From Thermus brockianus (GTDB lineage: Bacteria; Deinococcota; Deinococci; Deinococcales; Thermaceae): a stretch of DNA of 64,000 nucleotides. This document shows, piece after piece, positions 1 to 10,692 of this stretch. The stretch lies in NCBI RefSeq assembly GCF_001880325.1, contig NZ_CP016312.1:558001-622000 (forward strand), written 5' to 3'. Within the stretch, counting starts at the first letter, position 1. Each line of letters opens with the position of its first letter. A model generated the notes under the pieces. That model was not told the origin of the DNA, did no database searches, and saw only the letters and a list, made by a program, of their open reading frames with translations. Both the position numbers and the translations under genes were made by a program.

Positions 1-2
1 TC

Positions 3-584
3 CTTCTCCTCGTCCTCCTTAGCGCCTGCAAGGGTGAGAGCATGAAGCCCCTTCCCTACCTTTCGGAAAAGCCCGTGCGCTCCTTCAAGGCCCCTGAGCC
101 GGTGCTAAAGCCCGGCAAGGACTACTACGCCCGCCTCAGGACCACCCAAGGGGATATCCTCTTGGACCTTCTGGAGAAGGAAACGCCCAACACGGTGAAC
201 TCCTTCGTCTTCCTGGCCCTTCACCGCTACTTTGACGGGGTGGTCTGGCACCGGGTCATCCCCGGCTTCGTGGCCCAGACGGGGGACCCCACGGGCACGG
301 GCCGGGGTGGGCCCGGCTACACCTTTGGCCTGGAGATCGTCCCGGGCCTGGCCTTTGACCGGGAGGGCCTGGTGGGCATGGCCCGCACCCAGGACCCCAA
401 CTCCAACGGGAGCCAGTTCTTCATCACCCTGGCCCCCACCCCCCACCTCACGGGGCAGTACACCCTCTTCGCCAAGGTGGTGGAGGGGATGGAGGTGGTG
501 CGCCGCCTGGCCCCCACGGAGGGCCCCGGGGCCAGGGCGACCCCGGACCGCATCCTCAGCGTGGAAATCCTCGTGAAGGAATGA
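3..584 (+). CDS. Cyclophilin-type peptidyl-prolyl isomerase, lipoprotein (5' end outside window)
   Basis: Catalyses cis-trans isomerisation of prolyl bonds, here probably at the cell envelope. The reading frame is open from base 3. The residues before the first internal Met (base 42) read as the end of a lipoprotein signal peptide with lipobox L-S-A-C, Cys codon at 27-29, so the true start lies upstream of the window. The cyclophilin core is complete: WHRVIPGF with the catalytic Arg, the QTGDPTGTG turn, and [10 protein letters not shown]. Its TGA stop overlaps the hisZ ATG (ATGA), suggesting cotranscription with the his genes. The isomerase call is firm; lipidation is inferred from 13 residues. 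Confidence 0.88.
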   Translation, partial: LLLVLLSACKGESMKPLPYLSEKPVRSFKAPEPVLKPGKDYYARLRTTQGDILLDLLEKETPNTVNSFVFLALHRYFDGVVWHRVIPGFVAQTGDPTGTGRGGPGYTFGLEIVPGLAFDREGLVGMARTQDPNSNGSQFFITLAPTPHLTGQYTLFAKVVEGMEVVRRLAPTEGPGARATPDRILSVEILVKE

Positions 585-1659
585 TCCCCGAAGGCACCCG
601 CTTCCTCCTCCCCCCCGAGGCCCGGCTCAAGGCCGAGCTCCAAAGGCGGCTCCAGAAGCTCTTCTGGCAGCACGGCTACGAGCCCGTGGAGCTTCCCGCC
701 CTCGAGGCCTTTGACCCTAGCCATCCCCTGGCGGAAAGGGCCTTCAAGCTGGTGGACAAGACGGGGGAGGTGCTCGCCCTAAGGAGCGAGTTCACCACCC
801 TTCTCGCTAAGCTCCTAAGGCCCCACCTGAAGGAAGGGGCCCACCGCTTCCAGTACGCCGGGGCCCTTTGGCTACGGGAAGGGGATGCGGAGCTTGGGCG
901 GCTTCGCGAGTACACCCAGGTGGGGCTAGAGCTCATCGGGGTCACGGGGCCCAAGGCGGACGCGGAGGTCCTCCACCTGGCCTTTGCCGCCCTCGAGGCC
1001 CTGGGCCTAGACGGGGTGGTGGAGGTGGGCCTGCCGAGCCTGGTGGGGGAGGTGCTCAAGGCCTCGGGCCTGCCGGAAGGGGCTAGAAGGGCGGCGCAGG
1101 CCGCCATCCACCGCAAAAACCTCCCCGAGCTTTCCGCCCTCCTCGCCCGCCACCCGGTGCCGGAAGGGGTGAAGAAGGCCCTCCTCGCCCTCCCTGACCT
1201 CTACGGGGAACCAGAGGTCCTAAAGGAGGCCAAGGCCCTGCCCCTCCCCCCAAGGCGCAGAAGGCCCTGGCCGACCTGGAGAGGACCCTGAAGCTTCTGG
1301 AAAGGCCCGTCCTCCTGGACCTGGGTATGGCCCGGCGGTACGAGTACTACTCGGGCATCTTCTTCCGGGCCTACACCCCGGGCTTCGGCCTGCCCCTCCT
1401 GGGGGGTGGGCGGTACGATGGGGCCCTTCTGCCCCAAGCGGCGGGCTTCGCCTTGGGGGTGGAACGGGCCCTGGAGGCCCTAAAGCTTCCCCAGGCGGAG
1501 GAACCCCCTGAGGTCTTGGCCCTGGACCTGAAGGCCCTCCGCCACTTCGCCCGGGAAAGGCGGGTGGAGCTTTACCACGGGGAAGACCCCGTGGCCTACG
1601 CCAAGGCCAAAGGCATCCCCTACCTGGCGGAAGGGGAGCGCATCTGGGAGGTGGTGTGA
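581..1659 (+). CDS. hisZ: ATP phosphoribosyltransferase regulatory subunit HisZ (frameshifted in this sequence)
   Basis: HisZ is a histidyl-tRNA synthetase-like protein without synthetase activity. It partners the short form of HisG in the first step of histidine synthesis. The N-terminal part (581 to about 1250) holds the class II synthetase-like core, including [11 protein letters not shown]; the C-terminal part continues in another frame ([19 protein letters not shown]). The frames join at the C6 run at 1246-1251. One extra C would give about 359 aa in a single frame, the normal family size. As written, translation stops at 1291. hisG follows with a 4-bp overlap and is the short form that needs HisZ, so a real null is unlikely. 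Confidence 0.85.
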
Positions 1660-2279
1660 AGCGCTACGCCCTCACCGTGGCCCTGCCCAAGGGAAGGATG
1701 TTCCAGGAGGCCTACGAGGCCCTCCGGCGGGCGGGCCTTCCCCTTCCCCCCATCCAGGACCCCCGGGCCCTCCTCCACGGGGAGGAAGGGGGCGTGGCCC
1801 TTCTGGAGCTCCGCAACAAGGACGTGCCGGTCTACGTGGACCTGGGCATCGCCGAGATCGGGGTGGTGGGGAAGGATGTCCTCCTGGACTCGGGGCGGGA
1901 CCTCTACGAGCCCGTGGACCTGGGCTTTGGCGCCTGCCGGCTCTCCCTCATAAGGCGCCCGGGGGACACCTCCCCCATCCGCCGCATCGCCACCAAGTAC
2001 CCCAACTTCACCGCCCGCTTCCTCAAGGAACGGGGCTGGGTGGCGGACGTGGTGGAGCTTTCCGGCAACATTGAGCTCGCCGCGGTCACGGGCCTGGCGG
2101 ACGCCGTGGTGGACGTGGTGCAGACCGGGGCCACCTTGAGGGCGGCGGGGCTTGTGGAGGTGGAGGTCCTCGCCCACTCCACCGCCCGGCTCGTGGTGAA
2201 CCGGCAGGCCCTCAAGCTCAAGCGCTCCCTCCTCAAGCCCCTCATCGCTAAGCTGAGAAACCGTGACCGAGACCCGTAG
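1656..2279 (+). CDS. hisG: ATP phosphoribosyltransferase catalytic subunit, short form
   Basis: Condenses ATP with PRPP to phosphoribosyl-ATP, the committed and feedback-controlled step of histidine biosynthesis. The 207-aa length marks the short HisG class, which lacks the C-terminal regulatory domain and depends on HisZ. The N-terminus [10 protein letters not shown] is typical. The segment ending [14 protein letters not shown] is the PRPP-binding motif. A GTG start overlaps the hisZ stop (GTGA), and the 3' end overlaps trmH by 17 bp, so hisZ-hisG-trmH is one translationally coupled unit. Confidence 0.94.
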   Translation: MKRYALTVALPKGRMFQEAYEALRRAGLPLPPIQDPRALLHGEEGGVALLELRNKDVPVYVDLGIAEIGVVGKDVLLDSGRDLYEPVDLGFGACRLSLIRRPGDTSPIRRIATKYPNFTARFLKERGWVADVVELSGNIELAAVTGLADAVVDVVQTGATLRAAGLVEVEVLAHSTARLVVNRQALKLKRSLLKPLIAKLRNRDRDP

Positions 2280-2838
2280 AAAGCGCATAGAAGAGGTGCT
2301 CAAGCGAAGGCAGCCCGACCTCACGGTGCTCCTGGAGAACGTGCACAAACCCCACAACCTCTCCGCCATCCTCCGCTCCTGCGACGCCGTGGGGGTCCTC
2401 GAGGCCCACGCCGTGAACCCCACGGGGGGCGTGCCCACCTTCAACGAGACCAGCGGGGGAAGCCACAAGTGGGTCTACCTGCGGGTCCACCCGGACACCC
2501 CTTCCGCCTTCCGCTTCCTCCGGGAAAGGGGCTTCCGCATCTACGCCACCGCCCTCCGGGAGGACGCCCAGGACTTCCGCGAGGTGGACTACACCAAGCC
2601 CACCGCCATCCTCCTCGGGGCGGAGAAGTGGGGGGTTTCCGAGGAGGCCTTGGCCCTGGCGGATGGGGCCATCAAGATCCCCATGTTTGGGATGGTGCAG
2701 AGCCTCAACGTGAGCGTGGCGGCGGCGGTCATCCTCTTTGAGGCCCAACGGCAACGCCTAAAGGCGGGGCTCTACGAAAGGCCCCGCCTGGACCCCGAGC
2801 TCTACGCGAGGGTGCTGGCGGACTGGCTTAGGAAGTGA
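2263..2838 (+). CDS. trmH: tRNA (guanosine-18-2'-O)-methyltransferase TrmH
   Basis: SPOUT-class enzyme that 2'-O-methylates G18 in the tRNA D loop using SAM. All three SPOUT motifs are visible in the 191-aa protein: motif 1 with N32 and catalytic Arg38 ([13 protein letters not shown]), motif 2 ([11 protein letters not shown]), and motif 3 with the knot residues ([17 protein letters not shown]). The N- and C-terminal helical extensions are close to the T. thermophilus enzyme. It starts with GTG inside the end of hisG and converges on ilvE with an 11-bp overlap. Confidence 0.95.
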   Translation: MTETRRKRIEEVLKRRQPDLTVLLENVHKPHNLSAILRSCDAVGVLEAHAVNPTGGVPTFNETSGGSHKWVYLRVHPDTPSAFRFLRERGFRIYATALREDAQDFREVDYTKPTAILLGAEKWGVSEEALALADGAIKIPMFGMVQSLNVSVAAAVILFEAQRQRLKAGLYERPRLDPELYARVLADWLRK

Positions 2839-3780
2839 CGTAGGTGAGCCAGCCCTCGTACTCGGGCCGCCTGCCCGTCACCACCTCCAAATAGACCTCC
2901 CGCAGGCGCAAGGCGATGGGCCCCGCGGTGCCTTGCCCGATGGGGCGCCAGTCAATCATGGACACGGGGGTCACCTCGGCGGCGGTGCCCGTCATGAAGA
3001 CCTCGTCCGCCATGTAGAGCTGGTCGCGGGTGGCCCGCACCACCTGGACCTCGTAGCCTAGGTCCTGGGCGAGGCGGATCACGGTGTCCCGGGTGATGCC
3101 CTCGAGGTTCACCGAGTGCTCCAGGGCGTAGATGACCCCGTCCCGCACGAAGAAGAGGTTCTCCCCGCTCCCCTCGGCCACGTAGCCCTCCTCGTCCAGA
3201 AGGAGGGCCTCATCGGCCCCTGCGGCCACCGCCTCCATCTTGGCCAGGGCGGAGTTCACGTAGTTCCCCCCACCTTGGCCTTGCCCGGCATCACGTTAGC
3301 GGGGAAGCGGGCCCAGGAGCTGGTGATGAGCTTGGCGCCCTTGCGCACCGCCTCCTCTCCCAGGTAAGCCCCCCACTCCCAGGCGGCCACCATGACCTCC
3401 GCCGGATTGTTGGGCAGGGGGTTTACCCCTAAGGCCTTCGCCCCCATCCAGGCCAGGGGACGGATGTAGCAGCTTTTGTAGCCGTTTCGCCGCACCACCT
3501 CCTTTATGGCCTCCTCTAGCTCCTCGGGAGCGAAGGGGATTTCCATGCGCAGCACCTTGGCGGAGTTGTAAAAGCGCCGCACGTGTTCCTTCAAGCGGAA
3601 GATGGCGGGGCCTTTGGGGGTTTCGTAGGCCCGGATGCCCTCAAACACGCTGGTCCCGTAGTGCAGGGCATGGCTTAAGACGCTGGTCTTGGCCTCCTCC
3701 TGGGGCACCAGCGCCCCGTTCATCCAGATAAGCCCCGCTTTGATGTGCACATCCCCGCCTTTGGCCTCAGGCTTGGTCAT
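2828..3780 (-). CDS. ilvE: Branched-chain amino acid aminotransferase (frameshifted in this sequence)
   Basis: PLP-dependent class IV aminotransferase for the last step of Leu/Ile/Val synthesis. The first 174 codons run from ATG 3780 to KAKVGG, then leave the frame at the six-base run at 3266-3271 (G6 on the coding strand). The rest, beginning [11 protein letters not shown], is in the adjacent frame down to 2828. One extra G restores a 317-aa protein of normal length. GSGENLFFV and the PLP-phosphate turn [10 protein letters not shown] are present. A GGAGG ribosome-binding site precedes the start, which overlaps the end of the upstream oxyR-like gene by 14 bp. Confidence 0.88.
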
Positions 3781-4720
3781 GGCGAACCTCCGCCCCCATC
3801 ATAACGCCATCTTCCCCGTGGGAAAAAAGGCGTAGGGCGTCGAAGACCTCCCGGGCCTCCTGCGCCAAAGCCTGGGCCACCGAGGCCTTGAGGCTCCCTT
3901 CCCGGTGGATGAGGTAAACGGTGCGCCCGGCCCCAGGGGGTAGGAGGGGCCTTAGGTGGGCCCGCTTCCCGGGAGGGAGGGTCCAAAGGGCCACCTCTGG
4001 CAGGAGGGTGAGCCCTCCCACCTCCTCCACCAGGCGCATGAGGGTTTCCAGGTCTCCGCTTTGGAACTCCACGGCCCGCCTCCTAAGGCTTGGCCGGCAA
4101 ACGGAAAGGACCTGGTCGCGGAAGCAGTGCCCCTCCGAGAGCACCCACGTGTCCTCCAGCGGGATCTCCAAGGGGTGAAGGGCCGTCTTGGCATAGAGAG
4201 GGTGGCGTGGGGAAATGTAGGCCAGGAAAGCCTCGGTGAAGAGGGGGTAGGCCTTAAGGCCGGGCACCTTCTCCTCCGTGCCCACCAGGCCCGCATCCAG
4301 TTGGCCTTCCTCTAGGCCCCTAAGGATACCCGGGGTAAGCTCCTCCCGCACCGCCACCTCGATGGCCGGATACTTTTCCGTAATCCGCGGGAGCAGGCGG
4401 GGAAGGAGGTAGGGGGCCAGGGTGGGGATGACCCCGATGCGAAAAGACCCTTGGAATACCCCTTCCTCCCCCCGGGCCAAGGCCTTCAGGCGCTCCACCT
4501 CCTCCAACACCCGCCGCGCCTGGGCCACCACCGCCTGCCCCACCTCCGTGGGCCTGCCCTTCTTACGGTCAAAAAGCCGCACGCCCAAAGCCTCTTCCAG
4601 CTTCCGGATCTGAACGCTCAGGGCGGGTTGGGTGAGGTACACGCGCTCCGCCGCCCGGGTAAAGCTCCCCTCCTCGGCCAAGACCACGAGGTAGCGCAGC
4701 TGGGCTAAGGTGATGTTCAT
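3767..4720 (-). CDS. oxyR: LysR-family regulator, OxyR-type peroxide sensor
   Basis: A 317-aa LysR-family activator with an N-terminal winged helix (about residues 1-60, FTRAAERVYLTQPALS) and a periplasmic-binding-protein-like sensor domain. Two cysteines sit in GHCFRDQVLSVC at residues 199 and 208, the same positions and spacing as the peroxide-sensing disulfide of E. coli OxyR. It diverges from the manganese catalase gene, the expected target. The start is supported by a leaderless promoter, TAAAAT plus 6 nt before ATG. The family is certain; the peroxide-sensing role is a strong inference from the Cys pair and the neighbour. Confidence 0.85.
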   Translation of the reverse strand: MNITLAQLRYLVVLAEEGSFTRAAERVYLTQPALSVQIRKLEEALGVRLFDRKKGRPTEVGQAVVAQARRVLEEVERLKALARGEEGVFQGSFRIGVIPTLAPYLLPRLLPRITEKYPAIEVAVREELTPGILRGLEEGQLDAGLVGTEEKVPGLKAYPLFTEAFLAYISPRHPLYAKTALHPLEIPLEDTWVLSEGHCFRDQVLSVCRPSLRRRAVEFQSGDLETLMRLVEEVGGLTLLPEVALWTLPPGKRAHLRPLLPPGAGRTVYLIHREGSLKASVAQALAQEAREVFDALRLFSHGEDGVMMGAEVRHDQA

Positions 4721-4726
4721 AATGCT

Positions 4727-4732
4727 ATTTTA
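4727..4732 (-). promoter_or_regulatory. -10 element of leaderless oxyR promoter
   Basis: On the minus strand TAAAAT is followed by AGCATT and then the ATG of the oxyR-like gene. This 6-nt gap predicts an mRNA beginning at or next to the start codon. The element lies in the 109-bp divergent region shared with the catalase gene, so regulator binding there could control both. Confidence 0.55.
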
Positions 4733-4761
4733 TGGGCAGAAACAACGCAATCTATTGGACT

Positions 4762-4767
4762 TATAAA
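4762..4767 (+). promoter_or_regulatory. Possible -10 element of manganese catalase promoter
   Basis: TATAAA is the best -10 match before the catalase gene. No good -35 hexamer lies 16-18 bp upstream, as expected for a promoter that needs an activator such as OxyR. I could not find a full four-part OxyR box. The call is tentative. Confidence 0.35.
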
Positions 4768-4790
4768 TCCCCCTTGCCTAAGGTGGAAAG

Positions 4791-4825
4791 TGCCGGGCGG
4801 GAAAGCCCGCCCAGGCAAAGGAGGT
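4791..4825 (+). promoter_or_regulatory. 5'-UTR hairpin and Shine-Dalgarno of manganese catalase
   Basis: GGGCGGG (4795-4801) pairs with CCCGCCC (4806-4812) around an AAAG loop. TGCC (4791-4794) can extend the stem with GGCA (4814-4817) across one bulged A. The strong ribosome-binding site AAAGGAGGT (4817-4825) starts where the stem ends, with ATG at 4830. It could stabilise the mRNA or modulate initiation. Confidence 0.5.
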
Positions 4826-4829
4826 AGGT

Positions 4830-5735
4830 ATGTTCCTGAGAATAGACCGGTTGCAGATTGAGTTGCCCATGCCCAAGGAGCAGGACCCCAACGCCGCCGC
4901 CGCGGTGCAGGCCCTTCTGGGCGGTCGCTTCGGGGAGATGTCTACCCTGATGAACTACATGTACCAGTCCTTCAACTTCCGGGGGAAGAAGGCGCTTAAG
5001 CCCTACTACGACCTCATCGCCAACATCGCCACGGAGGAGCTTGGGCACATTGAGCTCGTTTCCGCCACCATCAACAGCCTCCTGGCCAAAAACCCCGGAA
5101 AGGACCTGGAGGAAGGGGTAGACCCCGTGAGCGCCCCCTTGGGCTTCGCCAAGGACGCCCGCAACGCCGCCCACTTCATCGCCGGGGGGGCCAACACCCT
5201 GGTGATGGGGGCCATGGGAGAGCACTGGCACGGGGAGTACGTCTTCACCAGCGGCAACCTCATCCTGGACCTTCTCCACAACTTTTTCCTGGAGGTGGCG
5301 GCCCGCACCCACAAGCTCCGGGTCTACGAGATGACGGATAACCCCGTGGCCCGGGAGATGATCGGCTACCTCCTGGTGCGGGGTGGGGTCCACGCCGCCG
5401 CCTACGGCAAGGCCCTGGAAACCCTTACCGGGGTGGAGATGACCAAGATGCTCCCCATCCCCCGGATTGACAACAGCAAGATCCCCGAGGCCAAGAAGTA
5501 CATGGACCTGGGCTTCCACCGCAACCTCTACCGCTTTAGCCCCTCCGATTACCAGGACCTGGGCCTTATCTGGAATGGGGCTTCCCCCGAGGACGGGAGC
5601 GAGGTGGTGGTGGACGGCCCCCCCACGGGCGGCCCCGTGTTTGACGCCGGCCACGACGCCGCCGAGTTCGCCCCCGAGTTCCACCCCGCCGAGCTCTACG
5701 AGATCGCCAAGAAGCTCTACGAGAAGGCCAAGTAG
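4830..5735 (+). CDS. Manganese (non-heme) catalase
   Basis: Dismutates hydrogen peroxide at a dinuclear manganese centre in a four-helix ferritin-like bundle. All five metal ligands of the T. thermophilus enzyme are at the same numbers in this 301-aa protein: Glu36, Glu70, His73 (TEELGHIE), Glu155 (NFFLE) and His188 (RGGVHAA). No signal peptide is present, so it is cytoplasmic. A strong Shine-Dalgarno sequence precedes ATG 4830. The divergent OxyR-type gene is its likely peroxide-responsive activator. Confidence 0.97.
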   Translation: MFLRIDRLQIELPMPKEQDPNAAAAVQALLGGRFGEMSTLMNYMYQSFNFRGKKALKPYYDLIANIATEELGHIELVSATINSLLAKNPGKDLEEGVDPVSAPLGFAKDARNAAHFIAGGANTLVMGAMGEHWHGEYVFTSGNLILDLLHNFFLEVAARTHKLRVYEMTDNPVAREMIGYLLVRGGVHAAAYGKALETLTGVEMTKMLPIPRIDNSKIPEAKKYMDLGFHRNLYRFSPSDYQDLGLIWNGASPEDGSEVVVDGPPTGGPVFDAGHDAAEFAPEFHPAELYEIAKKLYEKAK

Positions 5736-5744
5736 CCGCCTTCG

Positions 5745-6746
5745 CTAGCCTGGCCCGTAGCGCCCTCCGGGAAGGGCCCGGGCCAGGCCCTTGATCTCCA
5801 GGAGGGCGAGAAGGGAAAGCACCCTTTCCGGGGGCAATCCCGCGGCCTGGGCCAGGTCCTCCGGCAGCGCTTCCCCCTGGGAAAGGAGGGCGTAAAGGGC
5901 GGCCTCCTCCGGGGAAAGCTCCGGAGGGGCCTTGGGCTTAGGGGAAAACCCTAGGTAGGAAAGGACGTCCCCGGCCTCGAGGACGGGGTACGCCCCGTCC
6001 TGGATGAGGCGGTTTGCCCCCAAGGAGGCGGGGTCCGTGGGCCGGCCCGGCACCGCCAGGACCTCCTTTCCCAGTTCCAGGGCGTGCTTGGCCGTGATGA
6101 GGGCCCCGGAGTCCAGGGGAGCCTCCACCACCAACACCGCCCGGGCAAGCCCAGCGATGAGCCGGTTCCGCCTGGGGAAGAACTCGGGCTTAGGCCCTGT
6201 CCCCAAGGGAAACTCGGAAACCAGGTCCATGCGCCCCGCCAAGGGGCGGTGTTCGGGCGGATAGACCCGGTCCAGGGCGCTCCCCAAAACGCCCAGGGTC
6301 CGCCCGCCCCCTTCCAAAGCCCCCAGGTGGGCCTCCCGGTCTATGCCCCGGGCCAGGCCCGAAACCACCCAAAGCCCCGCCTCCGCCAGCTCCCGGGCAA
6401 GCCTCCGGGCGAAGCCCAGGGCCCAGGGGGAGGCCTTGCGGGTACCCACGACGGCCACCGCCCGCTCCTCCGGAGGCAACGCTCCCCGAAGGTACAGGTG
6501 GGTGGGGGGCTGGGGAAGCCTCCTTAAGCTTTCAGGAAAATCCTCCTCCCAAAGGCCGAGGATGCGTATCCCCAAACTCTCCGCCCGTCTTCTTTCCCCT
6601 TCCGCGCGCCTTTCCGCTTCCGGGTAAAGGCTTACCACCTCGGGAAAGCGCTCCCGGAGAAAGGCCAAAGGCTCTTCCTGGGTAAGGGCCTCCAGAAGTC
6701 GCTTGGGGCCAATCCCGGGGAGGAAGGCCAAGGCCAAGGGGTCCAC
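5745..6746 (-). CDS. dprA: DNA-processing protein DprA
   Basis: Binds incoming single-stranded DNA and loads RecA during natural transformation, a trait for which Thermus is well known. The 333-aa call has an N-terminal helix-hairpin-helix region (FLPGIGPKRLLEAL), the Rossmann-like DprA core (VVGTRKAS, SGLARGIDREAH, FPRRNRLIAGL, GALITAKHALELG) and a C-terminal winged-helix segment. The frame stays open much further upstream, but that part is antisense to era. I chose GTG 6746 because TATACT lies exactly 7 nt before it and it begins just before the first conserved residues. Confidence 0.92.
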   Translation of the reverse strand: MDPLALAFLPGIGPKRLLEALTQEEPLAFLRERFPEVVSLYPEAERRAEGERRRAESLGIRILGLWEEDFPESLRRLPQPPTHLYLRGALPPEERAVAVVGTRKASPWALGFARRLARELAEAGLWVVSGLARGIDREAHLGALEGGGRTLGVLGSALDRVYPPEHRPLAGRMDLVSEFPLGTGPKPEFFPRRNRLIAGLARAVLVVEAPLDSGALITAKHALELGKEVLAVPGRPTDPASLGANRLIQDGAYPVLEAGDVLSYLGFSPKPKAPPELSPEEAALYALLSQGEALPEDLAQAAGLPPERVLSLLALLEIKGLARALPGGRYGPG

Positions 6747-6753
6747 GGCCTGG

Positions 6754-6759
6754 AGTATA
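6754..6759 (-). promoter_or_regulatory. -10 element of leaderless dprA promoter
   Basis: On the minus strand TATACT, then CCAGGCC (7 nt), then the GTG start. This supports both the start choice and transcription of dprA independent of distant upstream genes. Confidence 0.55.
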
Positions 6760-6827
6760 CTGAATAGCCTGGAAGGTCCGGCTTCTGGCCCCTTGGCCAA
6801 ATCCAGGAAGCCGGGATCACCTAAACC

Positions 6828-7733
<906 letters not shown>

Positions 7734-7777
7734 GCCCGGGGGTTTTCCCTTGGGCACGGGAAGGGTAGCATAACCCT

Positions 7778-8659
7778 ATGCCCTGGCTCCTTCCCCGCGA
7801 AATCGCCCCCCTGCACCAGAAGGCCCTGGACCGCTACTTGGGAAGCCTCACGGAAAAGCTTTCCGACCCCGGCGTGGACCGGAACGCCCTGGTGCGGGAG
7901 GAGCTTGCCCGCCTCCTCTATGGCCGGCCCTACCCCGAGCTCCTGGAAGTGAACCCCTTGGCGGCCATGGCCTTGGACCCCGAGGGCATCACCTTTGAGG
8001 CGGAGTACTACGCCGCCACCGACCTGGAGAAGTTCCGAAAGGTGAAGCCCCTCCTCTGGTTCTGGAAGGTCCTGGACCTCACCCCCATCGGCCAGTCCGT
8101 CCATTCCGGGGTGGCCCTACGGCGGGCCTTGGCCCCCTTCATCTTCAAGCGGGTGGGGAAAAACCCCAAGTTCTTCCAGAACGTGGAGTTCTCCGTGGGC
8201 TACAACCTGGAGCTAGGGGACGACGTGGTGGTCCACCGCTACGTCTTCTTGGACGATATCGGGGGGATTAAGATCGGCGACCGGACCTCCCTTTCCGATT
8301 ACGTCAACGTCTACAGCCACACCCACCACGTCCTGGCCTCCCCCGACGTGACCCTGAAGGAAACCCTCATCGGCAGCGGGGTGCGCATCACCTACCACGC
8401 CACCATCCTGGCCGGGGTGCGCATCGGAGACGACGCCATGGTGGGCACGGGGGCCGTGGTTACCCGGGACATCCCCCCCCACGCCATCGCCTTGGGCATC
8501 CCCGCCCGCCCCGTGCGCTACAAGGTGCGCCACGACTGCCCCTACTGCCGCAAGGGGGAGCCCCACCCCTCGGACCTCGTCCCGAGGCTTCCCGACCGCA
8601 AGGGCAACCCCGACTACCCCGACTTCCTCCCCCCCGGCTTCGGCACCCGGGAGGCCTAG
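7778..8659 (+). CDS. Hexapeptide-repeat (left-handed beta-helix) acyltransferase
   Basis: A 293-aa protein with an alpha-helical N-terminal region (about 1-120) and a C-terminal left-handed beta-helix of imperfect hexapeptides (about 135-245). His residues in SHTHHVL and TYHATILAG fit the maltose/galactoside O-acetyltransferase type. The tail carries a CPYC pair, possibly metal binding. The acceptor is unknown; a sugar or cell-envelope substrate is only a family guess. TAGCAT lies 6 nt before ATG, suggesting a leaderless start. The next gene begins one base after its stop. Confidence 0.75.
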   Translation: MPWLLPREIAPLHQKALDRYLGSLTEKLSDPGVDRNALVREELARLLYGRPYPELLEVNPLAAMALDPEGITFEAEYYAATDLEKFRKVKPLLWFWKVLDLTPIGQSVHSGVALRRALAPFIFKRVGKNPKFFQNVEFSVGYNLELGDDVVVHRYVFLDDIGGIKIGDRTSLSDYVNVYSHTHHVLASPDVTLKETLIGSGVRITYHATILAGVRIGDDAMVGTGAVVTRDIPPHAIALGIPARPVRYKVRHDCPYCRKGEPHPSDLVPRLPDRKGNPDYPDFLPPGFGTREA

Positions 8660-9469
8660 ATGTGGACCAAGGAGGAACTGGACCGCTACCACCGGCAGAT
8701 GATCCTGCCCCAGGTGGGGCCGGAAGGGCAGGCCCGGCTTAGGGAGGCCTCCGTGGCCGTGGTGGGGGCCGGGGGCCTAGGCGTGCCCGTCCTCCAGTAC
8801 CTGGTGGCGGCGGGCGTGGGCCGGGTGGGGATTGTGGAGATGGACCGGGTGGAGCTTTCCAACCTCCACCGCCAGGTGCTCTACGCCACGGAGGACGTGG
8901 GCAAGCCCAAGGCCCTGGCGGCCAAGGAGCGCCTCCAGGCCCTAAACCCTCTGGTCCGGATTGACGCCTACCCCGTCCGCCTCACCTCGGAAAACGCCCT
9001 GGAAATCCTCAAGGACTACCAGGTCCTGGTGGACGCTTCCGACAACTTCCCCACCCGCTACCTGGTGAACGACGCCGCCGTTCTCCTCAACAAGCCCCTG
9101 GTCTTCGGGGCCATCTACCAGTTTGACGGACAGGTGGCGGTCTTCCACCACCCCACGGAGGAAGGGACCATGGGGCCTTGTTACCGGTGCCTCTTCCCCA
9201 AACCCCCGCCACCCGGCTCCGTCCCCTCCTGCGCCGAGGCCGGGGTCTTCGGCGTGCTTCCGGGCGTGGTGGGGGCCCTGATGGGGGCGGAGGTCCTCAA
9301 GGTCCTCTTGGGCCTGGGTAAGCCCTTGGCGGGCCACCTCCTCCTCTACGATGCCCTGGAGGCCAGCTTCCGCAAGCTCAAGGTGCGCCGCAACCCCACC
9401 TGCCCCGTGTGCGGGGATAACCCCACGCAACGGGAACTCATAGACTACGAAGCCTTTTGTGGCCTGTAA
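8660..9469 (+). CDS. ThiF/MoeB-type E1-like sulfur-carrier adenylyltransferase
   Basis: Adenylates the C-terminal Gly-Gly of ubiquitin-like sulfur carriers (MoaD, ThiS or TtuB type) for thiolation of molybdopterin, thiamine or tRNA. The 269-aa protein has the GAGGLGVPV nucleotide loop, SNLHRQVLY, the DASDNFPTRYLVND loop, CYRC and CPVC zinc-binding pairs, and a Cys in PSCAEAGVFG near the expected catalytic position. In Thermus one such enzyme (TtuC) serves several pathways, and this may be it, but the carrier is not encoded nearby. SoxC downstream needs molybdopterin. Confidence 0.87.
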   Translation: MWTKEELDRYHRQMILPQVGPEGQARLREASVAVVGAGGLGVPVLQYLVAAGVGRVGIVEMDRVELSNLHRQVLYATEDVGKPKALAAKERLQALNPLVRIDAYPVRLTSENALEILKDYQVLVDASDNFPTRYLVNDAAVLLNKPLVFGAIYQFDGQVAVFHHPTEEGTMGPCYRCLFPKPPPPGSVPSCAEAGVFGVLPGVVGALMGAEVLKVLLGLGKPLAGHLLLYDALEASFRKLKVRRNPTCPVCGDNPTQRELIDYEAFCGL

Positions 9470-9471
9470 AA

Positions 9472-9500
9472 GGGGCCTGGGGCCTTACGCCCCAAGCCCC
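9472..9500 (-). terminator. Intrinsic terminator of citrate synthase gene
   Basis: GGGGCCTGGGG (9472-9482) pairs with CCCCAAGCCCC (9490-9500) with one mismatch. Read on the minus strand the hairpin is followed by TTTTAC, giving a U-tract for the citrate synthase transcript. On the plus strand there is no T-run. Confidence 0.6.
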
Positions 9501-9509
9501 CCAAGGACC

Positions 9510-10652
<1,143 letters not shown>

Positions 10653-10692
10653 TTACGCACCCCAAGGGTGCTTCGCCTCCCATCATACCCCC

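Noticed and set aside
1246-1251. Programmed ribosomal frameshifting in hisZ
   Set aside because: No slippery heptamer of the usual kind with a downstream pseudoknot is evident, and two other genes show the same C6/G6 problem, making a technical cause simpler.
4721-4829. Canonical OxyR box (ATAG-N7-CTAT repeated)
   Set aside because: Two CTAT tetranucleotides are present (4725 and 4752), but their spacing does not fit the tetrameric pattern and no matching ATAG partners were found.
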